DNA of 64,000 nucleotides from Calothrix sp. NIES-2100 (lineage in GTDB: Bacteria; Cyanobacteriota; Cyanobacteriia; Cyanobacteriales; Nostocaceae): the NCBI RefSeq assembly GCF_002368195.1, contig NZ_AP018178.1, forward strand, positions 7,328,645-7,392,644, given 5' to 3'. Below the pieces are notes generated by a model. That model made no database searches, was not told where the DNA came from, and saw nothing but the letters and a program-made list of their open reading frames with translations. This document shows positions 18,979 through 28,194 of this stretch, one piece after another; positions within the stretch are counted from its first letter, which is position 1, and each line of letters begins with the position of its first letter. The position numbers were made by a program, and so were the translations under genes.

Positions 18979-20349
18979 TTAAGAAAGTAGGCGCTGCTGA
19001 AATAAGAGTGCTTTTTTGGGATCGGGAATTTGTGATTTTAAAACATTTACAAGTTCCTCTTCAGTAATTTGTGGAGAAGATTTGATCGCTTTTTGGACTA
19101 AGAACGTAGCGATCGGCCCAATTAAAGAAATTAACTCCTGCTCGCATTGACGTACAAAGCGATCGCTGATTACGGCAATTTCCTGACTTGGTGCAGTATT
19201 TGACGTAGGTTGAGATTTTGTAGTAGTTTCTCGCAGAAACAACATTGACTTCTGCTTAAACTCATTTTTTTTCTGTCCTACAATATGAAGCGACAAATTT
19301 TCTATTACTTGTTCGTAAGTGGAAGCTGATGCAGAAATCTGTCTTAGTAGTGTCGGCGCTAAAGGCCCAACATATTCCAAGAGGATATTTTCTAGGAACT
19401 TGTACTGCTGGGGATTCAGGATCGAAGTTACTTGTTGTTTAATAGTATTCTGTTGGGAAAATAAAGGTTGGGAAGGCTGTATAACTCCTAAGGGTGGTTG
19501 AGTGAGTTGGGATTCAACTTCAGTATCACTATTAATTTGCTGTAGTGCTTGTAAAACTTCTGTTGCAGTCTGGTAGCGTTCTTTAAAATGGTACAGCACC
19601 ATTTTCGAGATGATATGTCCCAACCAAGGACTGACTTGGGCTTGGTGTTGCCAAACAATTTCTCCTGTAATTGGATCTTCTTGAAGTTGCTTAGGATGCA
19701 GGCCTGTCAGTGCCTGAATCGCAATAATACCTAAAGAATAAATATCACTGTTGGGGCGGGGTTTCCCTTGTCCCTGTTCTGTAGCCATATATCCAGGAGT
19801 ACCTATGGCAATAGTAGTATCTCCATGCCCGGAAACTGTTAGTAGTTGAGTTTGGATTTGCTTGACTGCGCCAAAATCAATCAGCACTAACCGACAATCT
19901 TGCGGCCGTCTAATTATATTGTCCGGCTTAATATCTCGATGGATAACTTTGTGGCTATGAACAAACTCCAAAATCCCCAAAATTTGTTGCAGTAATTGAA
20001 TAACTTGCGCTTCTGTCCAGCGTTGACCTGGTAACAATTCTGTTTTGAGAGAATGTCCTTGAATGAACTCTTGCACCAAGAAAAACTCTTGGTCTTGTTC
20101 AAAGTAGGCTAAAAGCCGAGGAATTTGCTCATGGTTACCCAATTGTTCTAGTGTTTCTGCCTCACTGTTAAATAAACGTCTTGCAGTGATCAGAAATTCT
20201 GGGTTGTGAGTAAAAGGCTTCAGATGCTTAACAACACACCTAGGGGAACCAGGTCGGTGGGTGTCTTCAGCGATGTATGTTTGACCAAATCCTCCTCCTC
20301 CGAGGACTTGGAGGACTTGATAACGCCCGTCTAGTAAAGTTCCTAACAT
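18979..20349 (-). CDS. Ser/Thr protein kinase with duplicated C-terminal helical module
   Basis: A 456-residue soluble Hanks-type kinase. Lys41, HRDIKPDN (137-144) and DFG (158-160) are intact, as is the GTPGYMATEQ activation segment near 187. The C-terminal region (about 310-456) contains two related helical blocks, LLEYVGPLAPTLLRQ and LISLIGPIATFLVQK, each about 40 residues long. Such a duplicated module after cyanobacterial kinases is uncharacterised and may bind partners. The first six residues run straight into the kinase fold, with no zinc ribbon, unlike the other two kinases in this window. It is convergent with the haem-type sensor gene. Targets are unknown. Confidence 0.9.
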   Translation of the reverse strand: MLGTLLDGRYQVLQVLGGGGFGQTYIAEDTHRPGSPRCVVKHLKPFTHNPEFLITARRLFNSEAETLEQLGNHEQIPRLLAYFEQDQEFFLVQEFIQGHSLKTELLPGQRWTEAQVIQLLQQILGILEFVHSHKVIHRDIKPDNIIRRPQDCRLVLIDFGAVKQIQTQLLTVSGHGDTTIAIGTPGYMATEQGQGKPRPNSDIYSLGIIAIQALTGLHPKQLQEDPITGEIVWQHQAQVSPWLGHIISKMVLYHFKERYQTATEVLQALQQINSDTEVESQLTQPPLGVIQPSQPLFSQQNTIKQQVTSILNPQQYKFLENILLEYVGPLAPTLLRQISASASTYEQVIENLSLHIVGQKKNEFKQKSMLFLRETTTKSQPTSNTAPSQEIAVISDRFVRQCEQELISLIGPIATFLVQKAIKSSPQITEEELVNVLKSQIPDPKKALLFQQRLLS

Positions 20350-21730
20350 ATTATGACTCGTCTAAGTCCTCATCTTAATCTTGACATAAGTACCGGTGTT
20401 GACACCTTTAATTAAAAAAGAAGCTTTAGACCAGATGCATTTGGTGACTAGTTGCTCTAGACTATTAGTACGTCAGTATATTAATAATTATGCGTTAATG
20501 AGTTCCTAGGCAGGACTTCAGTCAGTAGATTGTAAAGCACGTTCTGTACTGACTATGAATTTATCAAAATTCATGACACAGACTACTATAGTAATTCGAT
20601 TTGATTTTTGAAAAATTACTCGCGTAGACAGGGAACTCTTAACAGGGAACACAAAAGAAGGAATAAAAGTGTACGGAGTTTTGTGCAAAAATCCAATAGG
20701 AGTCCTGTAGTTTTATTTCTGGACTTTTGATGGTTTTGCTAGCCTATTGTGAATTTTATTCATGAAGCGCATCCATATCATCAATACAGACAAAAACCAA
20801 CTGCCAGATATCACGTCAGTCTCAATCATGTTAACCTCAAGAATTGTAGTGTTTATCGTTTGCCCGATATCTCTAACCACACTGCCAATTTAATGAGTCT
20901 TATTTTATAAGGTAAATTAAATAACTGAACCAATTATTAATTAAAATAAATATTACTACAGCCTACCAACCTCAAAAATTACTAGTATTTTCCTAGCTAT
21001 CAATTATTTTTTTATAAAAAATATTAGTCGGTTCTCTAGCTATTCTATTTGATTTATGAACGCACTCCTAAAGGTAGGTGGCTATAGGCAATAGATTTTT
21101 GTCACGAATATATTCGCCGATAGTTCGCCCATCCTGGGGAGTAAGCATTGCTCCTAGGCAGTCTGCTAGGTACAATGGTAAAATAGAACCCTCTATATTT
21201 AGCTGGGGAACGATTTAATCGGGGATAGTTTGTGCTGGGAATCCATACTCAATGATTTCGAGTGCGGTAATTTGAACCCTTGACAATACCAACTAATCTT
21301 CTTATATGTAACGGCAATGACTTAATTTATGGCATAACTATAAATTTACTCTATCAGACTCTATTTGATGTTTGAGAACATGATCTAATCCTGAACCTGC
21401 TGTATTTACGTTCTTGAAAATTTCTCGGTTCCTTACCTTTAGTTTGTCAGGTCACGAATTAAATAGATTGGCTATTAATGATGTTACTGGCAAACATCAG
21501 TAGACTTAGGTATATATTGATATTCGCAGCAATAGGCTGGCATGTTACTTATTATGAGAATATCACCCATTGTCTATAAAAAAGAGTATCTGATTGTACA
21601 AAAAAGAATTATTAGCTTAATAAAAGCAGTTAGCGGATGACTTTTAGATAAAATATTTACTTAATTACCATTCGAGAAATTAGCTTGCTATATTGTACTA
21701 AATAACTATTCTGGTAAGGTGGAGAAAGCT
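20350..21730. other. 1.4-kb gene-poor region
   Basis: No frame of 60 codons or more is convincing. On the minus strand, 20713-20889 is open for 58 codons with protein-like content but has no good start. A stronger candidate for decayed coding sequence lies at 21068-21292. The rest is AT-rich. I see no tRNA and no strong terminator. It could also hold an unannotated small RNA or long leader of the gene starting at 21731. Confidence 0.4.
21068..21292 (-). pseudogene. Possible gene remnant with one internal stop
   Basis: On the minus strand, 75 codons in one frame are broken only by a TAA at 21215-21217. The two pieces read VQITALEIIEYGFPAQTIPD and, after the stop, an IVPQLNIEG...LTPQDGRTIGEYIR...LLPIATYL segment. 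Composition is protein-like in a region otherwise full of stops. No family was recognised, and chance cannot be excluded. Confidence 0.3.
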
Positions 21731-22450
21731 GTGCGGGATGATTTAAAAGGGTTGGAGATTAGTCCGAAAGAACTACAACACCTGACTAATCTGCCTGTTA
21801 AAGATGAACTCATAAATATTATTGATCCTCTAGGGCGATTTGTAAAGCAAGTTATAGAAAAAATTAAAGGAACTGAAGGTGCTACCGTAGTTTTTATCAG
21901 CTTTTCTAGCTTGGTTGCGGCCTATATAATATTTGATTTTATGCTCAAGCTATTTGATCTATGGCTAACAGTTCCCTCCTGGTTTGTGTTGATAGTTTTA
22001 GGGTTATGGATGGGGGGAGTTACCCAAATAGGTTTATATATACTTTGGAAAAAACGTCATAAGCTGCTCAAAGCAAACATGACACATTCTCTAAAGATTT
22101 TATTAAACGATGTAGATAGATACAATGCGATTATTAAAGCAATAGATATTAACGATCAAATAGAAGATGCAGGTAACGAAGGTGTAAGTATTCGTGAGCG
22201 AGAAAGAATTATGGAAGCACTACAACTTACTAAAAATGATTTAGTGCGGGCTTTGAAAACAGAAAAAATTTTGCGGGAAAATAAAAATTTTATTATCAAT
22301 AATAGCGATTTTTTTGCTAATAATTTAGCAGCTTTAACAGCGATGCAAGTTACCGAACAGGCTACTGAGCATGGACGTATACTCAATCAGGCATTGCAGA
22401 TTGCTTTAGATGTGCAGCACGAAATGAAGAAGTTGCAGAGTCAGCCTTAA
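21731..22450 (+). CDS. Two-TM membrane protein of unknown function
   Basis: About 239 residues. A charged N-terminal segment (about 50 residues) precedes two adjacent hydrophobic helices (about 57-76 and 84-107). A long, charged, probably coiled-coil cytosolic C-terminal part follows, rich in Lys, Glu and Asn. No family is recognised. The GTG at 21731 is preferred because AAGGTGGAG lies about six bases upstream; the frame remains open to a GTG at 21719. It stands alone after a long gene-poor stretch and is followed by a small hairpin repeat (22469-22509). Base composition is more AT-rich than its neighbours, which is compatible with accessory origin. Confidence 0.65.
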   Translation: MRDDLKGLEISPKELQHLTNLPVKDELINIIDPLGRFVKQVIEKIKGTEGATVVFISFSSLVAAYIIFDFMLKLFDLWLTVPSWFVLIVLGLWMGGVTQIGLYILWKKRHKLLKANMTHSLKILLNDVDRYNAIIKAIDINDQIEDAGNEGVSIRERERIMEALQLTKNDLVRALKTEKILRENKNFIINNSDFFANNLAALTAMQVTEQATEHGRILNQALQIALDVQHEMKKLQSQP

Positions 22451-22468
22451 GTTTTTGGGCATTGGGGA

Positions 22469-22509
22469 GGCAGTGCGTTGCGGAGGTCTCCTCCGTTGTA
22501 GCAACTGCC
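22469..22509. repeat. Hairpin repeat
   Basis: GGCAGTGCGTTG (22469-22480) pairs imperfectly with the CAACTGCC end (22502-22509), with an inner GGAGG/CCTCC stem. It is surrounded by GGGCATT-type short repeats and resembles dispersed hairpin repeats of Nostocales. It could also terminate the upstream gene, but no T-tract follows. Confidence 0.6.
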
Positions 22510-22681
22510 GTCATGGGGCATTGGGCATGGGTAAACTCCCCACACTGCCTCACCTCTTAGCCCCTAGGGCGTGTTTTAAACCCACATTCCGCACATTCAG
22601 AGAAGAAAAAAATAAATTATAGTTTCAAATAAATTCTTTGGATATCTACATTCCCCCATTGGGTATTTAAAATTGCCGTTC

Positions 22682-24808
22682 TTATTCTAGCTGCCAAAGT
22701 TTGACAGTTTCGTCCCAACTGCCACTGACAAGGGTTTTGCCATCTGGGCTAATGGTAACCGAACTAACCTTATCAGAATGTCCTGTGAGAGTACGGATTT
22801 CTTTTCCAGTTTCCAGGTTCCACAGCTTGATAGTTTTGTCCCAACTGCCACTGATGAGGGTTTTACCATCTGGACTAATGGCAACGGAACTAACCAAATC
22901 AGAATGTCCTGTAAAGGTGTGAATTTTTTCTCCAGTTAGCAGGTTCCATAGTTTGATGGTATTATCCGCACTACCACTGGCGAGGGTTTTGCCATCTGGG
23001 CTAATGGCGACGGAACTAACGCTATCAGAATGTTTTTTTGTGAGAGTAGGGATTTCTGTTTTGGTTTCCAGGTTCCACAGTTTTATGGTTTTATCATAAC
23101 TGCCACTGACGAGGGTTTTACCATCTGGGCTAATGGCGACGGAACTAACCTTATCAGAATGTCCTGTGAGAGTAGAGATTTCTTCTCCGGTTTCCAGGTT
23201 CCACAGTTTTATATTATTATCGGCACTACCACTGACAAGGGTTTTACCATCTGGGCTAATGGTGACGGAACTAACCAAATCAGAATCTCTTGTGAGAGTA
23301 CGGATTTCTTTTCCGGTTTCCAGGTTCCACAGTTTGATAGTTTTATCCTCACTACCACTGATGAGGGTTTTACCATCTGGGCTAATGGCGACGGAACTAA
23401 CGTTACCAGAATGTCCTGTGAGAGTACGGATTTCTTTTCCGGTTTCCAGGTTCCACAGTTTGATAGTTTTGTACCCGCCACTGACAAGGGTTTTACCATC
23501 TGGACTAATGGCAACGGAACGAACTAAACTAGAATGCACAGGGAGGGTTCTTTCTGAGAAAGAATTACTGAGAACACCTTGATAGCGAACATAGCCATAG
23601 ATTTGACTTCCAACTAACACCAATAAGGTAATAGCAGCACCCACCAATAACCTTGTTTTCAGCTTAGGATTTTGTGTTAATAGGTTTTTTGTTGCTATTT
23701 TTGTCTTTGCAGGCGGCTTTATCGATGCTGCTGGTATTGCTTGTGCTTGAATGGGTACTGTCGGAGGTACTGGCGATGGTGCTGGTGTAGAAATTGCAAG
23801 CTGGGTTGGCGATACAACAGACGGTGATGATGGTGGTGTTATAATTACAGGCTGGGTTGGCGGTACAACAGACGGTGATGACGGTGGTGTTATAATTACA
23901 GGCTGGGTTGGCGGTACTGGTGTAGGTGGAGGGTTGAAAGCTTGTAATACTTCTTGTGCCGAGCCATAACGCTGCTGATAGTCTTCGTGCAGCAACTTAT
24001 CCAGAATTTGCCCCAATTCTTGACTGACTGGTTGCTGTAAATTTTCTCGCCAATTTGCAACCCAACCATAACCTTGTCGCTTCCACAATTCCCAAGGATG
24101 AATCCCACTCAACAAATGAAAACAAGTTGCACCCAAACCATATAAATCACCAGCAGGGTAAGCTTCTCCTCCCTGCATTTGTTCCAAAGGTGCATAACCG
24201 AAAGAACCAATCATCGTTCCTTGTGTTGCCACTACCGTTTGTGTCAGTTGCTTTGATGCGCCAAAATCAATTAAAACAATTTTGCCATCCTCACGCTGAA
24301 TTATATTCTCTGGCTTAATATCGCGATGAATAACCTTTTGTTGATGTACAACCTGGAGAATATTTAACAAATCCTGCAATAAATCCCGTATCTTTTCCTC
24401 GCTGAAAGTTCCGTTTCGTTGCAGTTCCTCGAGTAAATTCTGCCCATTGATAAATTGCTGCACTAAATACAAATGACTATCTTCTTGAAAATAAGCCAAC
24501 AAAGTGGGAATTTGTGGGTGTTCTCCCAACTGTTGTAGTCTCCTCGCTTCCTGCTCAAATAATTCCGTCGCCTTTTGCAGTCCTGTGGTTCCCTGTACTT
24601 GTGGTGCAAATTGCTTGATAACGCATTTTTCCTTTAATTTATCAACGTCTTCTGCCAAATAGGTTTTGGCAAAGCCACCACCACCTAAAGATTTAGCCGG
24701 ACGATACCGATTTCTAAGTATCAACAAAGGAGCACCACAATTGGGGCAATATTTGGTACTGTCATGTACGGAAGGATTCTGACAAGCTGGGTTGAGACAA
24801 CAGAGCAT
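22682..24808 (-). CDS. Ser/Thr protein kinase with seven WD40 repeats
   Basis: A 708-residue protein. An N-terminal zinc-ribbon-like motif (C4, C9, C21, C24) is followed by a kinase domain with Lys65 and intact HRDIKPEN and DFG motifs. A Pro/Ser/Thr-rich linker carries 17-residue repeats of the PPTQPVIITPPSSPSVV type. One transmembrane helix follows (about 380-398, LLVGAAITLLVLVGSQIYGY). The C-terminus has seven WD40 units, each with SPDGKTL and IKLWNLETG, enough to close one seven-bladed propeller. The kinase is thus cytosolic and the propeller extracytoplasmic, or the reverse topology. The repeats are nearly identical at DNA level, indicating recent duplication or gene conversion. The actin-fold gene lies 180 bases upstream on the same strand. 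Confidence 0.92.
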   Translation of the reverse strand: MLCCLNPACQNPSVHDSTKYCPNCGAPLLILRNRYRPAKSLGGGGFAKTYLAEDVDKLKEKCVIKQFAPQVQGTTGLQKATELFEQEARRLQQLGEHPQIPTLLAYFQEDSHLYLVQQFINGQNLLEELQRNGTFSEEKIRDLLQDLLNILQVVHQQKVIHRDIKPENIIQREDGKIVLIDFGASKQLTQTVVATQGTMIGSFGYAPLEQMQGGEAYPAGDLYGLGATCFHLLSGIHPWELWKRQGYGWVANWRENLQQPVSQELGQILDKLLHEDYQQRYGSAQEVLQAFNPPPTPVPPTQPVIITPPSSPSVVPPTQPVIITPPSSPSVVSPTQLAISTPAPSPVPPTVPIQAQAIPAASIKPPAKTKIATKNLLTQNPKLKTRLLVGAAITLLVLVGSQIYGYVRYQGVLSNSFSERTLPVHSSLVRSVAISPDGKTLVSGGYKTIKLWNLETGKEIRTLTGHSGNVSSVAISPDGKTLISGSEDKTIKLWNLETGKEIRTLTRDSDLVSSVTISPDGKTLVSGSADNNIKLWNLETGEEISTLTGHSDKVSSVAISPDGKTLVSGSYDKTIKLWNLETKTEIPTLTKKHSDSVSSVAISPDGKTLASGSADNTIKLWNLLTGEKIHTFTGHSDLVSSVAISPDGKTLISGSWDKTIKLWNLETGKEIRTLTGHSDKVSSVTISPDGKTLVSGSWDETVKLWQLE
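23800..23915. repeat. 51-bp tandem repeat inside the kinase linker
   Basis: Two almost identical 51-bp units (23800-23850 and 23851-23901) plus the start of a third encode the Pro-rich linker repeats of the WD40 kinase. The length is a multiple of three, so copy-number changes keep the frame. Confidence 0.8.
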
Positions 24809-24988
24809 GACTGTAGATATACTGGCACATACAAGTATTATCAGTCATTTACCAAGATTTTTCAGTAAAATTACGATTGATTTTGTTTAATTTATGTATT
24901 AATTCGCTGAAGACTCTAATTAGTTTTCTAGTTACACATTAGAGGTATTCTCAAAATCTTCGGTGCTAATAGTCTGTCCCATAGGTGC

Positions 24989-26389
24989 TTACTGATCAGC
25001 ATCTTCCTCAACCTTCTCTAGCTGCTGCTTGAGATAACCTATCGGAAGAGCATCTTTTGCAGAACGTACAAAGAAAACTTGTTTTCCAGAAAAATTCAAT
25101 TCTTGATTAAAAGCGCGAAGAATTTCAGATCCTGCAATTAGCTCGTCTCCTGAAAAAATCTTTGTTTTAATGTTTGCTATATCTTCTTGCACTTCTTTTC
25201 GACGTTCAGCACTGCAATTACTTAGGTCTGGGTTAAATAGAGCCTTCGGATCTTGTGTCGCATTGTAATAAAAAGTCTTAATGTCTTCTGAAGAAATTGG
25301 CACAAATGAATCAAGCCGTTCTTGTGGTTTTCCTATTACAATGTATTCTTTTGAGCAAGGTTTTGTAAGTGTAGATAGTGCCCATGAGATACCACCTGAT
25401 AGATATACTCTTGATAAATTTTGCATACCTGGTTTACGCTGAACTTCACTGACTATTTGTGGTATTAACTCTTTCTGCTTGGCATTTTCTGCCGCTTTCG
25501 TAAAATCGATATTTCCCTGGCTCTGTTTTACTTCCTTAGTAAAAGCCGCTGTGCCAAAAGGAAAAGAAAATGTAATGTGTTTATTATTAGAGTCAAGGTA
25601 AGCTCCTTTCGTATTACCCGATCCAATATCAACTACAATAGTCTCGTTAAGTCTCCACGCTGGAACAACCCCATCAAAAATAAAACTACCTTCTTCCTCT
25701 GAGGTGATAAATTTCATCATCCTTCCAGTTGCTTGTCGGACTTCTTGGACAATAACTTCCTTCTTCTGAGGAGCTTTCTTTGCCAGTTCCTCTGCAAGCC
25801 CACTACTTCCATATATCACTATTTGCTCACAGGAGATGTTAAATCGCTTTTGGATATCCTGAAACGTAGACTTTACAGCTTCCACAATAGTTGCCGATTT
25901 TGAGTTGGGGTCAGCAGCATTCACGTTTCGATCTTCAATTTTTTCTTTTCTAAAAACTACAAGTTTTGCTCCATCCTCATTAAGAGTTGCCAGTTCTTGA
26001 ATCACCTTTCCTTTTACACCCTTACTACCTACCTCAACAGCACCAAACAAATTACCCGATTTCTTGACAAGTTTATCTGTACTGCATTGATTTCCGGTCT
26101 CTTTTGATGGTGAAGCTGACGCTGACGCTGACGGATTCGGTGACGACGAACTAACAACCGCGCGACACCCAACCCCTAAAGCTGCAAGGATACCTGCAAG
26201 TAGTGAAATCGCGATCGCTTTAAAAGGAGACTTAGAAGCGTCACCTACCACTTGTTCCTGTGTCAAATGACATATGACACAATCATTACCATAGTTATTG
26301 TATGGCTTATGTATACCTTGAAGCTCTTGGTTAGGATGCTGCTGACCATCCTCTACAATGCCGTTGCACATCCATTTGTTCTGTTGCAT
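24989..26389 (-). CDS. Membrane-anchored actin-fold (ASKHA/Ppx-GppA-like) protein
   Basis: A 466-residue protein. The first about 50 residues hold Cys8 and a CVICH motif, possibly a metal site, before one hydrophobic helix (about 57-76) and a low-complexity Ser/Ala/Pro linker. The remainder shows an actin-like ATPase pattern: phosphate-1 motif AVEVGSKGVKG, phosphate-2 motif VVDIGSGNTKGAYL and adenosine-site VYLSGGIS. That order fits the ASKHA superfamily and is closest in spirit to exopolyphosphatase/guanosine pentaphosphatase, although the first motif is Val/Glu where Ppx has Asp-Ile. An enzymatic or filament-forming role is inferred. It precedes the WD40 kinase by 180 bases on the same strand, suggesting a functional link such as phosphorylation or shared sensing. 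Exact function is unknown. Confidence 0.65.
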   Translation of the reverse strand: MQQNKWMCNGIVEDGQQHPNQELQGIHKPYNNYGNDCVICHLTQEQVVGDASKSPFKAIAISLLAGILAALGVGCRAVVSSSSPNPSASASASPSKETGNQCSTDKLVKKSGNLFGAVEVGSKGVKGKVIQELATLNEDGAKLVVFRKEKIEDRNVNAADPNSKSATIVEAVKSTFQDIQKRFNISCEQIVIYGSSGLAEELAKKAPQKKEVIVQEVRQATGRMMKFITSEEEGSFIFDGVVPAWRLNETIVVDIGSGNTKGAYLDSNNKHITFSFPFGTAAFTKEVKQSQGNIDFTKAAENAKQKELIPQIVSEVQRKPGMQNLSRVYLSGGISWALSTLTKPCSKEYIVIGKPQERLDSFVPISSEDIKTFYYNATQDPKALFNPDLSNCSAERRKEVQEDIANIKTKIFSGDELIAGSEILRAFNQELNFSGKQVFFVRSAKDALPIGYLKQQLEKVEEDADQ

Positions 26390-27119
26390 AACACCTTAGT
26401 CCTGCTTTCTAAATATTAAATAAACCTTTATTTTTGTTTTGATGTTTCAATGTCTTTGCGAAAATTTGAATGACAAAATCATTTTTGTCATCAATATTTA
26501 TCAGATACAACAAATATGCTTCTTTGGTTATTTTTATAGAAAAAATAGTTGAAAGCATTATTGCGTAAGGATTTAGCATAGAAAAGTAACATAATCGCTT
26601 TTAATATGTGTTCCGTAATGGTTTTGCGACAAAAAATTCTCAATCTGCATCAAGAGGACGGAAGAACCATAAATGTCAACCTTATCTATATAATCCAACC
26701 TGCTAGTCATAAAAAAAACTGTTTCTTAAGTATAAAATACTGCTTTAAAGTATTTTATATATATAAAATAAACTATTCTGTATTAATTTGATAAATTTTT
26801 GACCAGTAACTAATACTGCTGGCGAACTTAATAATTCACCCAAAAGTCTAAGAGGGTGTCCGCCGAAATCCGGATACTGTTTGGGGCTTTTTGTACGTAA
26901 GTCTGGAAATACCACCTAAAACTTGGTTTCATTGCCCTAGGTATAAAATAAGCCCAAGAAATTGAGTTTCCAGTTGCTCAAAAGTGAGGTATTTATGGGG
27001 AACTAAAGGCTTGAAACCCTTGCGGAGTATACTTGTGTATACACGGTAGCTTTTTAAGGTGGGTTGGGGGTATTTAAGACTTTGAAAACACGCCCTAGCC
27101 CCTAATCCCTAATCCCTAG
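26390..27119. other. AT-rich intergenic region with repeat debris
   Basis: 730 bases. The left part is very AT-rich and holds a palindrome-like TTTATATATATAAA segment near 26755. The right part (26850-27119) has GC-richer repeat debris ending in AAAACACGCCCTAG, the same end sequence, reversed, as CTAGGGCGTGTTTT near 22565. A 61-codon frame at 26606-26791 has no support. Confidence 0.5.
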
Positions 27120-28190
27120 TCACCAAAATAAGTGATTAAGGAAATTGCGAAATAGCTTGATTCCTGTTGGTTCTTGGTAATCTTTTGGTAACAAAGCAAG
27201 CATTGCATTTTGTAACGCCACTACAACTGCATCGACTTCCTGGCGCTTTGGTGAGGTGCTTTGAGAAAAGTATAAAGGCTGACCAAAGCGAATAGTTAAC
27301 TTTTTTCCCAAAAATAGGTCATGAGTGCCAATCAATGCTACTGGTACTATGGGAACACCCGATTTGAGGGCGTAGATCACAGTTCCGCGCTTCAAGGGGA
27401 CATGCAATTTACCTTCAGTTTCCCCTAATCTTCCTTCGGGAAATAGAATTATCCCATCATCACGAGCCAAGATTTTCAGCACAATGCGATCGCATTGTCG
27501 TAGTGTGTGGATATCTCCGCCTTTGGGTACGTTCAACTCCAGCGCTGTCGCCAATTCCACTAAATCTTGTCGTCCTGCTTTCGCCTCTGCTATGACAGCA
27601 AATTCTTCTTTCCACATCCGGGCTAAAGGAATTACACCGCCAGCAAAGCTGAGGATGAAGCGTTTCCACCACTTGTTGTAGAGGGTACGAGCGTCACCGA
27701 GGATGTAGTAATAAGGTTGGGTAGGAATTTCGCCCAGTAAGAGAAAAGGATCGATATGGTGGAGATGGTTAACAGCCAAAATTGCAGGTTTTTGAGGCAG
27801 CCTTGCTAAATTTTCGACGCGGACGCGAAAAAAAGTATGAATGAGCGATCGCAAAACGCAGCGACGCACCCTACCGCTAACTCTCGGTTCTGAATGCTCA
27901 ACAGTCATTGCTGTCAATTGCTGGAGAGTTTTCGTAATTATTTCGCCCACAGCCGGATTGACAGCCGCCGCTAAACCCTCTTGCACCCGTTGTATTGCTG
28001 CCGTAGTTAAAGGCGGTAAAGTGTCTGATTCTGTTTGATTTTCTTGTGCCTGAAAAGTTGCTCCATCAGCGCAGTTTTGAGCCACAAATTCCCTAAAATT
28101 ATTTTTGCATTGATAAACAAATTTTAGTTCTTGAGGCCATATTATTAACCAATCTCTGGTTAGAAAATTAAAACAAGTACTAAAAATCAA
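27120..28190 (-). CDS. 1-acylglycerol-3-phosphate O-acyltransferase-like protein (PlsC family)
   Basis: The open frame is 356 residues. The acyltransferase domain (about 115-330) shows the catalytic NHLHHIDPF (NHx4D) motif, the FPEGRLGE acceptor-binding motif and the VPIVPVALIG block. These enzymes acylate lysophosphatidate or related lysolipids at the membrane surface. The N-terminal roughly 90 residues are not family-typical. The ATG at 28190 lies only 4 bases from the divergent ATG at 28195, so the true start may be internal, for example a GTG near 28085. The partner gene encodes a lipase-like hydrolase, so the two could act in lipid turnover, but that link is inferred from position only. 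Confidence 0.82.
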   Translation of the reverse strand: MIFSTCFNFLTRDWLIIWPQELKFVYQCKNNFREFVAQNCADGATFQAQENQTESDTLPPLTTAAIQRVQEGLAAAVNPAVGEIITKTLQQLTAMTVEHSEPRVSGRVRRCVLRSLIHTFFRVRVENLARLPQKPAILAVNHLHHIDPFLLLGEIPTQPYYYILGDARTLYNKWWKRFILSFAGGVIPLARMWKEEFAVIAEAKAGRQDLVELATALELNVPKGGDIHTLRQCDRIVLKILARDDGIILFPEGRLGETEGKLHVPLKRGTVIYALKSGVPIVPVALIGTHDLFLGKKLTIRFGQPLYFSQSTSPKRQEVDAVVVALQNAMLALLPKDYQEPTGIKLFRNFLNHLFW

Positions 28191-28194
28191 GAAG

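Noticed and set aside
21271..21300. Possible tRNA T-arm (GGTTCAAAT on the minus strand)
   Set aside because: No matching stem or acceptor pairing around it; not a tRNA.
22701..23582. Long plus-strand frames opposite the WD40 repeats
   Set aside because: Shadows of the repetitive WD40 coding sequence, which carries the clear protein motifs on the minus strand.
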